Origin: Psilocybe azurescens
Taxonomy: Eukaryota; Basidiomycota; Agaricomycetes; Agaricales; Agrocybaceae
Length of the DNA: 64,000 nt
NCBI GenBank assembly: GCA_023853785.1
Contig: JAJIRX010000557.1
Span: 620,001 to 684,000 of the forward strand
Direction of reading: 5' to 3'
Notes under the pieces: generated by a model
Seen by the model: the letters and a program-made list of their open reading frames with translations, nothing else
Database searches by the model: none
What the model was told of the DNA's origin: nothing
Part shown: in pieces, positions 1 to 10,731 of the stretch
Position numbering within the stretch: the first letter of the stretch is position 1
Layout: each line of letters begins with the position of its first letter
Position numbers and translations under genes: made by a program

Positions 1-24
1 TTCAGATTATTCGACAGACTATTC

Positions 25-2068
25 CTAAAAGCTCTTTGGAGGCGGGCTCGGAGCGTCTCCTGTAGCATCTGCTGACAAGGGCGACAACGACCGCTCTGAT
101 GATTCTCGACGGGCCTCATCGAGTGCTATCCCTCGAGATAAATGGGGGTTTTCTTTCAGCCACTGGTCAAATTTAACAGTGTCAATTTTTTCGGCTGGTG
201 GGGTCATCGAGGGAGGTGGTGCTTCCACGACGGTGACAGCAGGAACATCATTATCGGGGTTTTCAGGGAAGACGGTGGTATGTCAACTTCTTGCACCGAT
301 GGTAATGCTGGCGAAGGAGGTTTCGGTGAAGACTGATTTGGTAAAGAAGGGGAAGATTCGGAGGATGAAGTGTCTACTGAACTCGTCGCCAGTGTTGCAC
401 CCTCTCGGCGATGGACAGATGGTTGAGACACTAATGACTCGTTACTGTGAAGGAAGGCAATGAGATAGGATGCGAAAAACGACACGAAACTAAGCACGCA
501 CTCTTCCTTTTCTTTTTCTTTCGATACAGGTTTCTCCTCAGCTTTCTCCTCGGGTTTGGGAGACGAAGGTTTGCTGGTAGAGAGGCTGGATGATTTAGCG
601 GCGAGAGCAGCAGTTACGGATGGTGGTAACTGGAGCGCTTGCTTGACAGCCTCAATATCGCCTCTCATTCGTGCTGGAGCTGGGGAGTGCAATCGAGGAG
701 GTCGAGGAGGAGGAGGAGTAGAGGCGCTGATATTGATGACTGTCCTTGGTGGAGGTGGTAAAGGACCAGCAGTCGCATGCACACCTGGCGATCAGTGTCA
801 GTGGGAAAAAATAAACCCGTAACTACGATCGCAACTTGCCTGGCTCGTAATAAAGGTATGCTGACGTGGATGGCTGAGCGGGAGAACCGTAAACCGAGGA
901 TTGTGCTTGTGCTGGGCTAAGTTCAGTCCTCCAAGATAGCGTGGACTCAACTCTCCGAGATTGTGCGCCTTCTAATTTTACCACAACAGGCCCCGCTACA
1001 GGGATATGTATTTCTTTCCCTTCTCCGATTTCAGGAGTGACTATAGGTGAAAACATGTCGATGGTGTGCAAGGACGGGTATGCGGTGTTGGGGGAGAGAG
1101 GAGGCCATGGTTGCGATCTCGATCATCTTTGGCAGTAGGTAAGTCCGGGGACGGGGACCGTGACTTCCTTGTTTTTGGGAAGACCACTGAGGCCGTGGTA
1201 TTGTTGTTTTCGTCCGTTGTTCCCTTTAGTTCATTATTCGCCGAAGAAAGAATTGATTGTGTGCCTTGCGTCGAACTTTGGCTGGCCGTGGGGGTATCAC
1301 GGGACGAGACCTTCTTGGAAGGAGGGTTTTCAGAAGCAGCGCGATTATGACCTTTTTCTTGATTTGCCGTCAATAGAACATGGTTCATGTAATCACCAGT
1401 TACTGGTGCCGTTGATGGAGGGGTAAATTGGGTATATGTTCTGAGAGCGGCGTCGGGGGTGCAACAAGAGCAAGTCCAGATAGGTTAGACTTGTGGCCAC
1501 GGCGAGAGCGAATAGAGGCGGACGAGGTGGTTTCTGAAGATGACTTATATGCCCTGTCGTTTGCAGAATCCATCTGAACTATAGCCATCCTTCGTCTGTC
1601 GGCACCGCCTTTAGAGGGTGTGCCCGATCTGCGCGTTACGCTGGAAGACGCCTCTGAGACAGCCTCCTTCGTTTCGTTCGTTTCAGAGTCGTAAGAATAG
1701 TCCCTGTCAGAGTCATAAGAATAGTCGGATTCGGAGGACATTGAGGTGGTAGACATCTTCCGAGCGGTGGGTGTAGGGCGAGCTGAGGAAGATATTCTTT
1801 GGGAGTTGATGCCGAGCGTGCATGATTGCGCGCCTCGTTAGGGATGGAAGACTGGTAGTAGGAAAGCAAATGGTCGGACTGCTCCTTGGCCTGCTTTGGA
1901 CGCGTTGGAGCAGGGTCGCCTATGAACGCGAGAACGTAGGAGAGACGTTTTAGAGGACTTTTCATTGCAGGAGCATCGGAAAAGGAAGAATATACCTGAG
2001 AAAGATTGATTTGTTTTATATTGGGAGTTCATATGGGCGTGGATAGAGCCCGATTGTCTGTCGCTCAT
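25..2068 (-). CDS. Disordered Ser/Pro-rich hypothetical protein
   Basis: I do not recognise this gene. The likely start is the ATG at 2068 (protein begins MSDRQSGSIHAHM). An early ordered stretch around 1990-1850 contains LKRLSYVLAFIGD. The rest is low complexity: Ser/Tyr/Asp repeats (SDYSYDSDRDYSYDSE) near 1700, Lys/Arg/Ser stretches, Pro-rich tracts, and a Lys/Glu-rich segment near 520-560. The last frame ends at a stop at 25 after SPPPKSF. The reading frame changes several times (about 1825, 1390, 800 and 250). Some changes fit short introns, but others lack good splice sites and may be base-length errors like those elsewhere in the window. It could be a scaffold or nuclear protein, but no function can be assigned. 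Exon boundaries are uncertain. Confidence 0.5.
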
Positions 2069-2774
2069 GGCGATAGAGTGATGTGAAGAGCGAAATTAGT
2101 AGTTTGAGGGAAGGAACATGGCAGGTGGTCGCGGTTCAATGTCAACTAGCCAGCCTGCCTTGTTCGCTTTTCAGTCACATCAATGTACTTGGACAGCATT
2201 CGCCCAGACTCATCAAGTCAATCTATCCGAATATCTATTTCTCAAACACCAAAATATCTTCAGGTCCATGCGTTTCAAGCGATCCATCTCGCTGGTTGCC
2301 GGCGCCTGTGCAAGTCGTGCGGGCGTTGGGGACGGCGCTTCCACGGCATATCTGTTGCTAAGCTAGCTCACCGTCGGCCTAAATTCAATCCTTTTCCCAG
2401 CCACGGTTAATTCGAGCCGTGTATTGCTAGCTACAAAAGTGTGCTTTAGTCTCTATATTAGCACCTTTAGTACTGGGGACAGCAACTAAGCAACATCCAT
2501 AGTCAGAAGCAAACTACTTTATCCTGTGGTGGTGCATAGCTCAGCATAGCTCGCGCTCATGTACATATATATACTACTTAAGTTACGTTTGATTGATACA
2601 AGTGAAGGTGCCTGTGTCAAGGTCCCTGCGTCATTAATGAGCGGCTATAGCGGTCCGTCGTTCCCTTTTCCTTTTAGTGGCTAGTGCAGGCTGTCGAGTT
2701 GTGAACTTGCGATCGCAGTCAGTCTACTGTCATTCAGGTGTCTGTAGTCCGTGCATTCGATCACCTTGGTCCCA
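2069..2774. other. Divergent intergenic region
   Basis: About 700 bases separate the starts of the disordered protein (minus) and Med18 (plus), so promoters for both should lie here. There is an A+T-rich stretch with tatatata near 2563-2572. No open frame in it looks like a real protein, and I see no RNA gene. Confidence 0.5.
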
Positions 2775-3562
2775 ATGTCGTCTCACTATTACGAAGTCGC
2801 CCTCTTCGGGGAATTCTTCGCTCCAGATCTCAAAGCCATCCTAAATCGAATCACTCTCCATAGTGAATCTTCTCAACCATTCCAAAGTCGAGAAATAGTT
2901 TTCGAACCTCTCGATGCGGCAATACAACGGGACACTGGAACAGAACCTATTCTACTACGAGCTAAGAAAGAAATATCTGACCCCAAGGCCGCCTGGTATG
3001 TGAATCTGCACGGTCTAAAGTTATCTCGACAGTTCGTTGTCACTGACATTCAGATTGTTGTTCGTAGGGAGCTCTATTCATATCTCAAGCCAGAATCTGT
3101 TCGTGTGCACCCAGAGGCAACGGTCAGACCTTGGGCTACTTGTCAAGTCGTCGGTGATGCGCTGAGTTTTGCGGCGGCTTTGGGCTATGTGTAAGTCCCT
3201 GCACAACCACCTCATCTGCGGGTCCAAAATTAATCCCAACCCTTCAGCCGCCGATCTCAGTTTTACAAGCGAGGATATGCCTTTCGGCGTGGCTCTTTGC
3301 TTATCACAATGTCTCAACAGGAACAAGTGTGCTTTTGTGAACAACCAAATCAACGTCAATTGCTAACATAATTTTTGAGGTCGATCCCAAAACACAACTG
3401 CCTGTTCCGGCTCATGCGGACACTTTATGGGAAGTCGAGGTCAAGACAGCGAACCCAATTCGCAACACACAAGAAACCCCTTTAAGCAAGGCAATCGATG
3501 CAGTATTGGAAGTCCAATTATTGATGAAGGGGCTGTTGGACTTGCGTCGACAGGACCTATGA
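2775..3562 (+). CDS. MED18: Mediator complex subunit 18 (Med18/Srb5)
   Basis: Subunit of the head module of the RNA polymerase II Mediator complex in the nucleus. Three exons join cleanly: 2775-3190, 3248-3326 and 3380-3562. The product is about 225 residues, normal for a fungal Med18. It opens with SSHYYEVALFGEFF, the first beta strand of the Med18 fold, and contains RPWATCQVVGDALSF and RRSQFYKRGYAF followed by the final strands TLWEVEVKTANPI. It ends with a helix rich in Leu. I chose the ATG at 2775 rather than the in-frame one at 2751 because the family begins directly with the strand. The stop lies only about 34 bases from the stop of the convergent Bcd1 gene. Confidence 0.85.
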
Positions 3563-3596
3563 CAGACGAATCGCAAAATGTTTTTAACAACTCATT

Positions 3597-5093
3597 TTAG
3601 CTCTCATAATCCTCCATATCTCCCCAGTCTACAGCATCCTCTCCTTCAACTACCCACTCCCCGCCTCGTGCTGCTCGCATTAGCTCTAGAAGGGCTGCAG
3701 GATTTACCTCTGTATCGCCTTCTGCATCGCTTAGTTCGTCGATATCTGCATCCTCCTCTAGCATGTCATCGTCGTTTTCCGCTAGTTTGGCTCCAGATGC
3801 GCCATCTTCCTCGTCGCTGTCAGCATAGTCTCCAAGAGCTGCTAGCACATTCCGAGGATCCTCTCTAGGATCCTCTTCTTCGTCTTCGCTACCATATCCT
3901 CCTAAGAGCCCCGCAATCGCCAATTTCCCAGCCTTGCGAGTCATTTTTCTCCGTTTTAGCGGCCTTTCTTCCTCATGTTGCTTTAGAATTCCTTGTGTGT
4001 CTATGATCGTTCCAGGGAATTCCTCCCAGATCTCGATTGTCGGATATTCGACAAATTGCGTATTTCGCAGCAAGTCTGCCAAGGGTTTGATGGGGTCAAA
4101 TGCGTGGTGGACTTTTTCGAACGCCCTGTTGTAAGAGGGTCAACTTGGGCTGCCATCACACATTGTGGATTGGTGAACGACTCTGGGTCATCGACGTCAG
4201 GAAACACTAAACGCTTGGCCCAGTTTGGATAGGCGGTTTCCTTCTTGGTTGTCCCTCGTTCGGGTAAGTGTGATCGTATCAGAGCAAGTAGAGAGGAATT
4301 TATATCGTTTCTATGGGTCAATAGAATGAAGGGAGGCGAGGGTGCTTCTGAAGATGGGGCAAGCGGGTCTTTTGGTTTGTAGAATTTGAATTCGATAGTC
4401 AATAGAGCTGTTTGATTTCTGGGAACGTGAATGTTTGCAAGTCAGCCAACTGATTCACGGAAAAGAGAGCCGCGGGAGGACGTACTTAGTATCCCAGGTC
4501 GATTGGTTGGCCTTCCGCCTTTCCATTCCAGAGGAGAGAAATTCCATGTCAATGTCCCGCAGTTCGAGCTGTAACTTCAGAATATCTCGTTTGGTTTTCC
4601 CCTGCCCGCCGCCTGCACCTGCACCCCCTCGTCCCCGTCCCCTCGCACCTCCCCTGCCTCTCCCTCTGCCATCTCCTCTGCCTCTGCTTGTCCCTGCATT
4701 TGCACCCGCAGCCAAATATCCACCTCTGACAATCTCCTTCCCCCAATCCCCAACCTTCCTCCCCATCTCCTCCAAAAACACATAGTCGTCCATCATTTTG
4801 CCCCAGGTGTACTCGTTCATCGGGACGTACGCCGCTTTGTCCCGTTGGCCCGTGCAGCCTGTTCTGGTCTTGTGCGCGGAAGAGCAGGATGCGGAGCAGG
4901 TGCGCATGGCGCAGCCAGGGCAGGTGTATTTGGAGTATTGGGAGGTGCACATCGCGCATAAGGGCTTTGGGGGCGTCGAGGAGGATGCTTTGGGCTGGTC
5001 GGTGGTGTAGGCATAGTCGGGGGGCTGTGTAGGCTGGGGAATGAGCGCAGTTGGTTTTGGAGGAAGAGGATGGGTCGATAGAGCAGTGGCCAT
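3597..5093 (-). CDS. BCD1: HIT-type zinc finger protein Bcd1 (box C/D snoRNP assembly)
   Basis: Nuclear factor needed for box C/D snoRNA stability and snoRNP assembly. Residues about 45-85 form a zf-HIT finger: CAMCTSQYSKYTCPGCAMRT, then further Cys and His ligands up to TGC. This is followed by NEYTWGKMMDDYVFLEEM, an Arg/Gly-rich linker (RGRGRGGARGRGRGG), and the second family block beginning TIEFKFYKPKD. The C-terminal block LLRNTQFVEYPTIEIW is the conserved Bcd1 ending before an acidic tail (GSEDEEEDPREDP). The intron after WDTK (donor gtacgtcc) joins to NQTALLTIEF in frame. The frame breaks once, at about 4133, between VMAAQVDPL and NRAFEKVHHAF. One extra base in the coding strand would restore it, which I treat as an assembly error. 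Confidence 0.85.
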
Positions 5094-6041
5094 GGTCTTT
5101 GATATTTCGTTTAACTTTAGATAGGTTTAAATGTTGTCGTATGTAGGCTGCGATGACTGTGTATCAATATCTAGATGAATATGACTATATCTTTCTCTCT
5201 CAGTCAGTGGGAGTGGATAATGAATTATAGCTTTCAGAGTCTGAGGAGGACGAACTGAACTTCAAATGGAGTTGTCCTTGGCGGCCCTGCTATTTCTGCA
5301 ACATTTTTGTTGATTATCTAATCCTTCTCTATGTCCAAGCTACTGTTCCCAGGCTTTAGCGCTCATCGCTGTCCTTCCATGCTCTTCCGTGCGACCGCAG
5401 ACGTTTCGTTCATTTTAAACACCAATAACAAAACCTTGTTTTGCTGGTAATCAAGCTATCGTCAAAACAAAAGTATTTCTCGATGACAACCTGCGAGTCT
5501 GGACCAATACAAATACCATAATATTCTTGTGACGTTCGAACTTGATTCGAACCTTTTTTTATGACCGTGAGCGGCGGTCGAGCTGCTACGCCGCAAGGAT
5601 CTGCCTGCAGCGTACCTGCTCTTACGCGACTCAGGCTCGAAAACGGAAACAGGAACGTTGCTGTTACTTAGCGTAACTTGCACGCTGATCCTCGGATCCA
5701 TTCAAATGGTCGCTACGAGCTTCCCTTGAACCCGAGCATGTCCAAAGCGATACCCATTTCTATCCATCTTGAACAACACGTATACTTGAGTATACTACCT
5801 TTTGCTACATAGGCTCATCAGCCGTGTTCTAGTGGCTTCAAGCATTCAACACAATGTCATGGCATGGTAAATTATATATATCTTTGATTAAACTTACATC
5901 TTTGTCTCGTAGGGGTTGGATGGTATTCATTTATCGGATACTTGTTTAGTAAGTCTTGAATTGTAGATGTAAAATACATACGTGGATCCTCGTTTCCTGG
6001 TGACCTCTGACTTTCGCTCCACGCCCAGCACCTGATTACCG
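5094..6041. other. Gene-poor region upstream of Bcd1
   Basis: No convincing gene. A small minus-strand frame at 5462-5701 begins MDPRISVQV but matches nothing I know and has no supporting neighbour. The Bcd1 promoter must lie in the first few hundred bases. Short GT-AG-like pairs occur near 5870-6030, upstream of the DUF6533 relic, and may be remains of its earlier exons. Confidence 0.4.
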
Positions 6042-6135
6042 ACCTCTGGTAGCGGAGGAAGCCTATTATTTTGTTTTCTCGTTGACATCCTTCTGGGATT
6101 ACGACTGTATGCGCTTTATAATCGTGATAAACGAG
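6042..6135 (+). pseudogene. DUF6533 membrane-protein relic (one exon)
   Basis: A single exon-sized stretch reads SGSGGSLLFCFLVDI followed by LLGLRLYALYNRDKR and ends at a GT donor at 6136. This is the signature block of the agaricomycete DUF6533 family, in which a membrane helix is followed by LRLYALYxR. The same block occurs in the gene 1 kb downstream (GSLILGICIDI, ALRLYALYDRSKK), so this is a paralogous copy. I could not find the other family exons (the WSLxK motif, the PLMxxFVRDG helix, the ASxMILNLR end) around it. It looks like a truncated remnant from a local duplication. Confidence 0.55.
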
Positions 6136-7083
6136 GTAAAGGTTTCCAGACCATTCGGGATGTGAGATAAGTGTTGTTGTTTCTGATTTTTGTGAATACC
6201 GGTGCGATGAAGGCCTTGTTCTTAACCTACGGCAAGCAGCGTATACGGACGAGGCTCAAGGGGACACTTTTTCAGAGGCTTAGAAACTGTAGTCGTGTGT
6301 GGTAAAAGGGTCTGTTGGGCCAAGGTCAGCTTTTCGGTAATCGACCGGTGGCTCCAAGAGATTTTCATTGATTTCTCAATTTGAATCAATCCAGAACCGA
6401 CAATCTCGCAGGGCCGATAAGATCGCAGAATGTAGCATAGAAATTACTCGAATATGTCAAGGTTGCGTCAAGAACTAGATTCTGTTACAGTACGCACCCA
6501 ATGCCAATTTTGAAACCAGACAGACGGCCAAGTGCGACGTCGCTTATTGAGTGTCGATTTTCTGATCTTTGTTATATTTGGCTCCAGCGTTTCTTTTAAT
6601 TTTCTGGGTCACTTGGTCATAACAACAACACTGTTCACGGGAATGTCAACAGTTCTTATTTTTGTGTGATAAAAGATCATGGCCTTTGCTGTTTACAGAC
6701 TACGTCTGAATTCGTTCGCGTCCTGACTTGGCTTTACCTAAAGCCTTCCGTTTTTGAACTTGTACATACAGTCTCGGCAGCTTTAGCTCAGCTTATATTC
6801 TACGAAACTGCGAATGACCGCTCGCAGCCGACCCCCTCCGACCATTGAATGGGCTTAGACATTAATCAAGGCCAGCTTCAGGGCTCATCTACTCAACATC
6901 GGACCCTTCAAAGGGTTGAATGCGGATAAGCCGTCACTCGGAAAATTTCTCCGTGAACCGCGACTACGGCGTGCTCATATATATGGATTGATGCCCCCTG
7001 GTTGACTTTTGGGTTCGACTTTTTGATCTGCTCCACCACGATACTTCATGTAACCTGGTTCATTAACACAACCTCTGGCAATC
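6136..7083. other. Gene-poor region between DUF6533 copies
   Basis: I see no conserved coding segment. A 61-codon plus-strand frame at 6666-6848 has no family features. The last 100 bases before 7084 hold a tatata stretch at about 6976 and probably serve as the promoter of the downstream DUF6533 gene. Confidence 0.4.
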
Positions 7084-9024
7084 ATGGAATCAGCGGACTT
7101 GGACGCTCTTTTTGCAGTTATGTGGCAGAGTAGAGTGGTTTCCTATTCCTGGTGTAGGTCGCCGATACCACAGCACGAGACTTCTCGACTGATACACACT
7201 GTCCGTTGCAGGCTCAGCAACCGCCCTGCTTTGGTATGATATGCTAATAACGTTGCCAGTTGAGGTTCGTCGCCGCCAGTGTTCTTTGGTTGTCCACGCC
7301 TTATCTACGATATCAATACCGGCAGATAACCCACATATGGAGGTCAGTGCCATAATGATCCCGCAAGGCGCATTGAGCTCACAACGAACTACGCGCAGAA
7401 CGAACTGGTCACTCCCGAAGATACTATACCTGTTTATAAGATACTGGAGTCTATTCATAATTACGTGAGTAGGTATACGCGGACGATGATTCGATGGGTC
7501 CTGACATGGCTCTTTATGCAGTCTTAATACCGCAGGCAAGTGTTTTGGCACTGCGCTTACATCTTGGGCACTCATTCTCCGATATTAGTGAGCGCCAATG
7601 TACAGAAGAGTCTCCTGGTATGTCACCTCATTGTTCGAATCCTCTTCCCTGACTAAAAGAACCATTCCGGGTTATGTACTAGAGGTTAGATTCCATTTCT
7701 CGAAGATATTTCTATTTCATCTTATGACTCTTCCAAAGATGCAAGATATTGAACTGGTTTACTGTAACTGTGTGAGCATTGGTCTTTCGTCTTTCTTTTG
7801 TCGCTCTGATTTTAACGTACGCGTTTGATAGTGGGGGGAGTCTAATATTAGGCATTTGCATTGATATAATTATGGCCCTACGGTTGTATGCGCTGTACGA
7901 TCGAAGCAAGAAAGGTGAGTACTCCACGCTCAGACCGTCGTAGCAACTATTAACACCTCTTCAGTGCTTTGGTTTTTGGTCTTTTGAATTCTTGTGAGCG
8001 TTCTGAAAGAGGCACTCGGTTAATTCTTAGCTAACCTTTCGCGTTGTTTCTAGCCCACTTTATTGTGAGTCATTCTCCGTACGCTATACGAAAACTTGCA
8101 TTTCAACAGCAAATCTTCAGATACAATGTTACGTTTTAGTCGTTGTGGGCAAATCTAGCGCGGAGACCGCCTTTTTAACAACTCCAGAACTCCCAATTCT
8201 AGGTTGCCTTACAAATCCTTCTCTTCATATGACATTGGCCAGCTGGTAATTTAAGAACAATTCGTCTTTATGTCAGCCATGATTCTAAACAAACCCTTTT
8301 ATTTTTACTAGGATAACTGCGATCACACTAGCTGGTACGACGTACTCTATGTCTACCGTTTAATAATAAGCTGAAAACGCGACACAGCCATTTACTTTTG
8401 CATGATGTTGTTCAAATTCTGGCAATCTGTGAACGTTGCACGGTCGGCGGGAACCCGAATAAAGATTTCGCCGCTCATGCAAGCCTTTGTGCGCGATGGA
8501 ACCATCTACTTCCTAATGTAAGTCTAATTTTGTTGCAGCTTTGATGCGTAGACACAGCATACTTATCCTTATCATCATGCAAAGGATTGTCTGTGAGTGC
8601 CTTACCATTTCAGCGCCCAGTTTCTCTTCTCTGATACGGTTTTGTGGCCTTTGTTAGTGGTGCTAATATCAGGCGCATTGTCTTCCTTCCTTGCCTCGGG
8701 CCCATTGCTGAGCGTCTATATTCCGTGAGTAATGCATGGTAACTTGGATATTTATAGATCTCGCTGAACGATAGCCGCTCAGGTGGAACATTGCCGTCTA
8801 TGTTATAGCAGTATGGATCGCGACCGTCTTCACCCCTCTGATGAAACAGACTGACCCTTGAATTTTTGCTTTAGGCTTCAAGCATGATCCTCAACCTTCG
8901 CAGGGTAGCTTATGCCGACGACGAAATAGTACTTGGCGAATCTCAATTTCAAGGCCTGGATCAAGCGCTTTCATATATTCGAAACCCAGCACAAACTAAT
9001 ACATCAGATATAAGGTTCTCATGA
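7084..9024 (+). pseudogene. DUF6533 multi-pass membrane protein, probably decayed
   Basis: Agaricomycete-specific predicted membrane protein of unknown function, usually six or seven helices. The family blocks appear in order, each as a short exon: TALLWYDMLITLPVEV (7225-7265), WSLPKILYLFIRYWSLFII (7410-7460), GSLILGICIDIIMALRLYAL (7835-7910), FKFWQSVNVARSAG then SPLMQAFVRDGTIYFLM (8400-8520), SGALSSFLASGPLLSVYIP (8670-8725), and the classic ending ASSMILNLRRVAYADD (8876-8925). The stop is at 9022-9024. After the donor following DRSKK, the next exon reads VLWFLVF and then hits an in-frame TGA at 7985-7987, before the still-recognisable ILVSVLKEALG. This is not at a frame change, so it looks like a true nonsense mutation. 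It could be a sequencing error, or an alternative splice site could avoid it. Confidence 0.6.
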
Positions 9025-9377
9025 CTGGAGATCCATCATTCAGTCGCCTCCGATCCAATAACGCGACGCGGACCCCGTCCAGGAAAAGACTGCGGGCGTT
9101 GTGCCACAACCCGGCGACACACGTGGGCCCGCACAAGAACGAGATCAACCCAATAAACCGACACGAAAACAACGTGTCGATGCATAAAATTGGGAAGATA
9201 GTCTACAATGGAAGCCGCCAATGACCGGAGCAGCGTGTCAACGGCTCCACATGAGTCCGAAACTTCGAAAGAGGAAGCAAAGGTGATGAAAAAAAAAGGT
9301 CGAAGCTATGCAAGAAAGCACTACATACTCTAGATAATGCCGTCGCCATGTTAGTGAAATACAAAGATGTTGTGTTA

Positions 9378-10434
9378 TTACAGGTCATCCATGCCGAAGT
9401 CGATTTCGACTTTCTCCTGGCTTGAATGCGGGTAGGCCTGAGTAATTCGTCAATTTAATTTGCGTAACAAGGTCAAAAATAGCTTTGAAACATACCTAGG
9501 TATGGGCAACTCGCGCAACGGAAGGCATCTCCCAAGAAGCAGCTGCCGCAGCTGCTTGTGGCCTTTGGTGCAGCATTGGCCGCCTTGATCAGGCGCTCTT
9601 TTTCACTCTGATCCACCTCTCTGGCCTCTCCGTTTTGAGAGCCGTCCAATAAGACGACCTTGCTATTTTTGCGATCCTCTTCCTCAAGCTCAGCCAAACC
9701 GCAAGTGCATCCCTTGCATGCCTTCTTTCGGCGCGGTGCAGCCGCGTTCACGGGCTCGCACACGGGCACGGGACGAGCTTTATCTGATGGTGTGAGCAGC
9801 GACTCGGCATCTATCAGAGGTGTGGAAGGGGACGATGTGATTGCCCACAGTGCCTGCTTCTTCGCGGGATCGACCTTGCGGTTGAGCTTCATCAAAGGGG
9901 CAGAGCCGGCGGACCGGTTTTTCAGAGACAGCGAACTGCTCTGGGCAGGTTTCTGCGCAACGATCGTTCCACTGTCCGGAATGGACGACAGGACGTTGAA
10001 CCCTGCGAGAGTGAGTTCTGAAGGAAGAGTTTGGAAGGCGGAGGTCAGATTTAGGAGGTGCAGAGTGCCTAGGGGCGTGAGACCAGACAAGAGCTGTGCC
10101 AATAGTGGCGAGAGCTTCGGCCGCAACGACTCATAGTCAGACGGCGACAGACTGACATGCACAGACCCATAGTATGATGGCTCCAAGGTGGTTGCTGCAT
10201 TATAACGAGTAAGATATGTAGAGACACGAGCATAAGTAGAGATATACCTTGATCCACCAATCTATCCAAGAGCTGCTTATCCACCTTCCGTGTGGGCTCT
10301 AGCTCTGAGACGAGAGCCTGATATTTCCCATCCTGCGCAGTAGATAGAGAACCAACGACAAGAGCGGAACCTTTGCTGTATGTCGGAGCGTTAGCAGAGC
10401 TCTCTGTTTGAGTATAGATTGCAGTTGGAGACAT
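9378..10434 (-). CDS. DRE2: Fe-S cluster assembly protein Dre2 (anamorsin/CIAPIN1)
   Basis: Electron-transfer partner of the diflavin reductase Tah18 in cytosolic iron-sulfur protein assembly. The N-terminal part (first exon from 10434, then [20 protein letters not shown]) is the methyltransferase-like domain. After a linker comes the first Cys motif [18 protein letters not shown], which binds the 2Fe-2S cluster. The second motif is [21 protein letters not shown], with its twin CxxC pairs. An intron (donor gtatgtttc) then leads to the last exon LPAFKPGE. The literal frame next gives a non-family tail and stops at 9385. Removing one T from the plus-strand run at 9411-9413 gives the family-like acidic ending [10 protein letters not shown] with a stop at 9378. 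I extend the gene to that stop. Confidence 0.9.
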
Positions 10435-10731
10435 GGTGGTACTGGGGAAAATCTTGAATCTTGATCAGCTCATTGGTCAGACGCTTGAATGACATCAGCA
10501 CACTCTTGCTGACAAAAATCACTCTTCGGCCGCAACAACTCAAATTTCACTTTTCGGCCGCTACAAGTTTAAACATTTCGACGAGCTCTACTGCTCGGAA
10601 AAAATATTAGGTATGAGGCACAGAAGAGATAGCTACAGGTACAGAGAATATCGAAATATAAAACACAATAAAGACATTACAAAGGCGTCGTGGAAAACAT
10701 GAAACAATCGTGATTAACTGTCTGTCCTTCT

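Noticed and set aside
5535..5565. A B-box-like sequence on the minus strand (ggttcgaatc).
   Set aside because: The flanking bases do not pair as a T-arm or acceptor stem, so it is not a tRNA.
5462..5701. Minus-strand 79-codon frame starting MDPRISVQV.
   Set aside because: No family features, no clear splice partner, and atypical of its neighbours; probably chance.
7620..7650. A tRNA B-box-like sequence (gttcgaatcct).
   Set aside because: No matching A box or cloverleaf stems can be drawn around it, and it lies within the DUF6533 gene.
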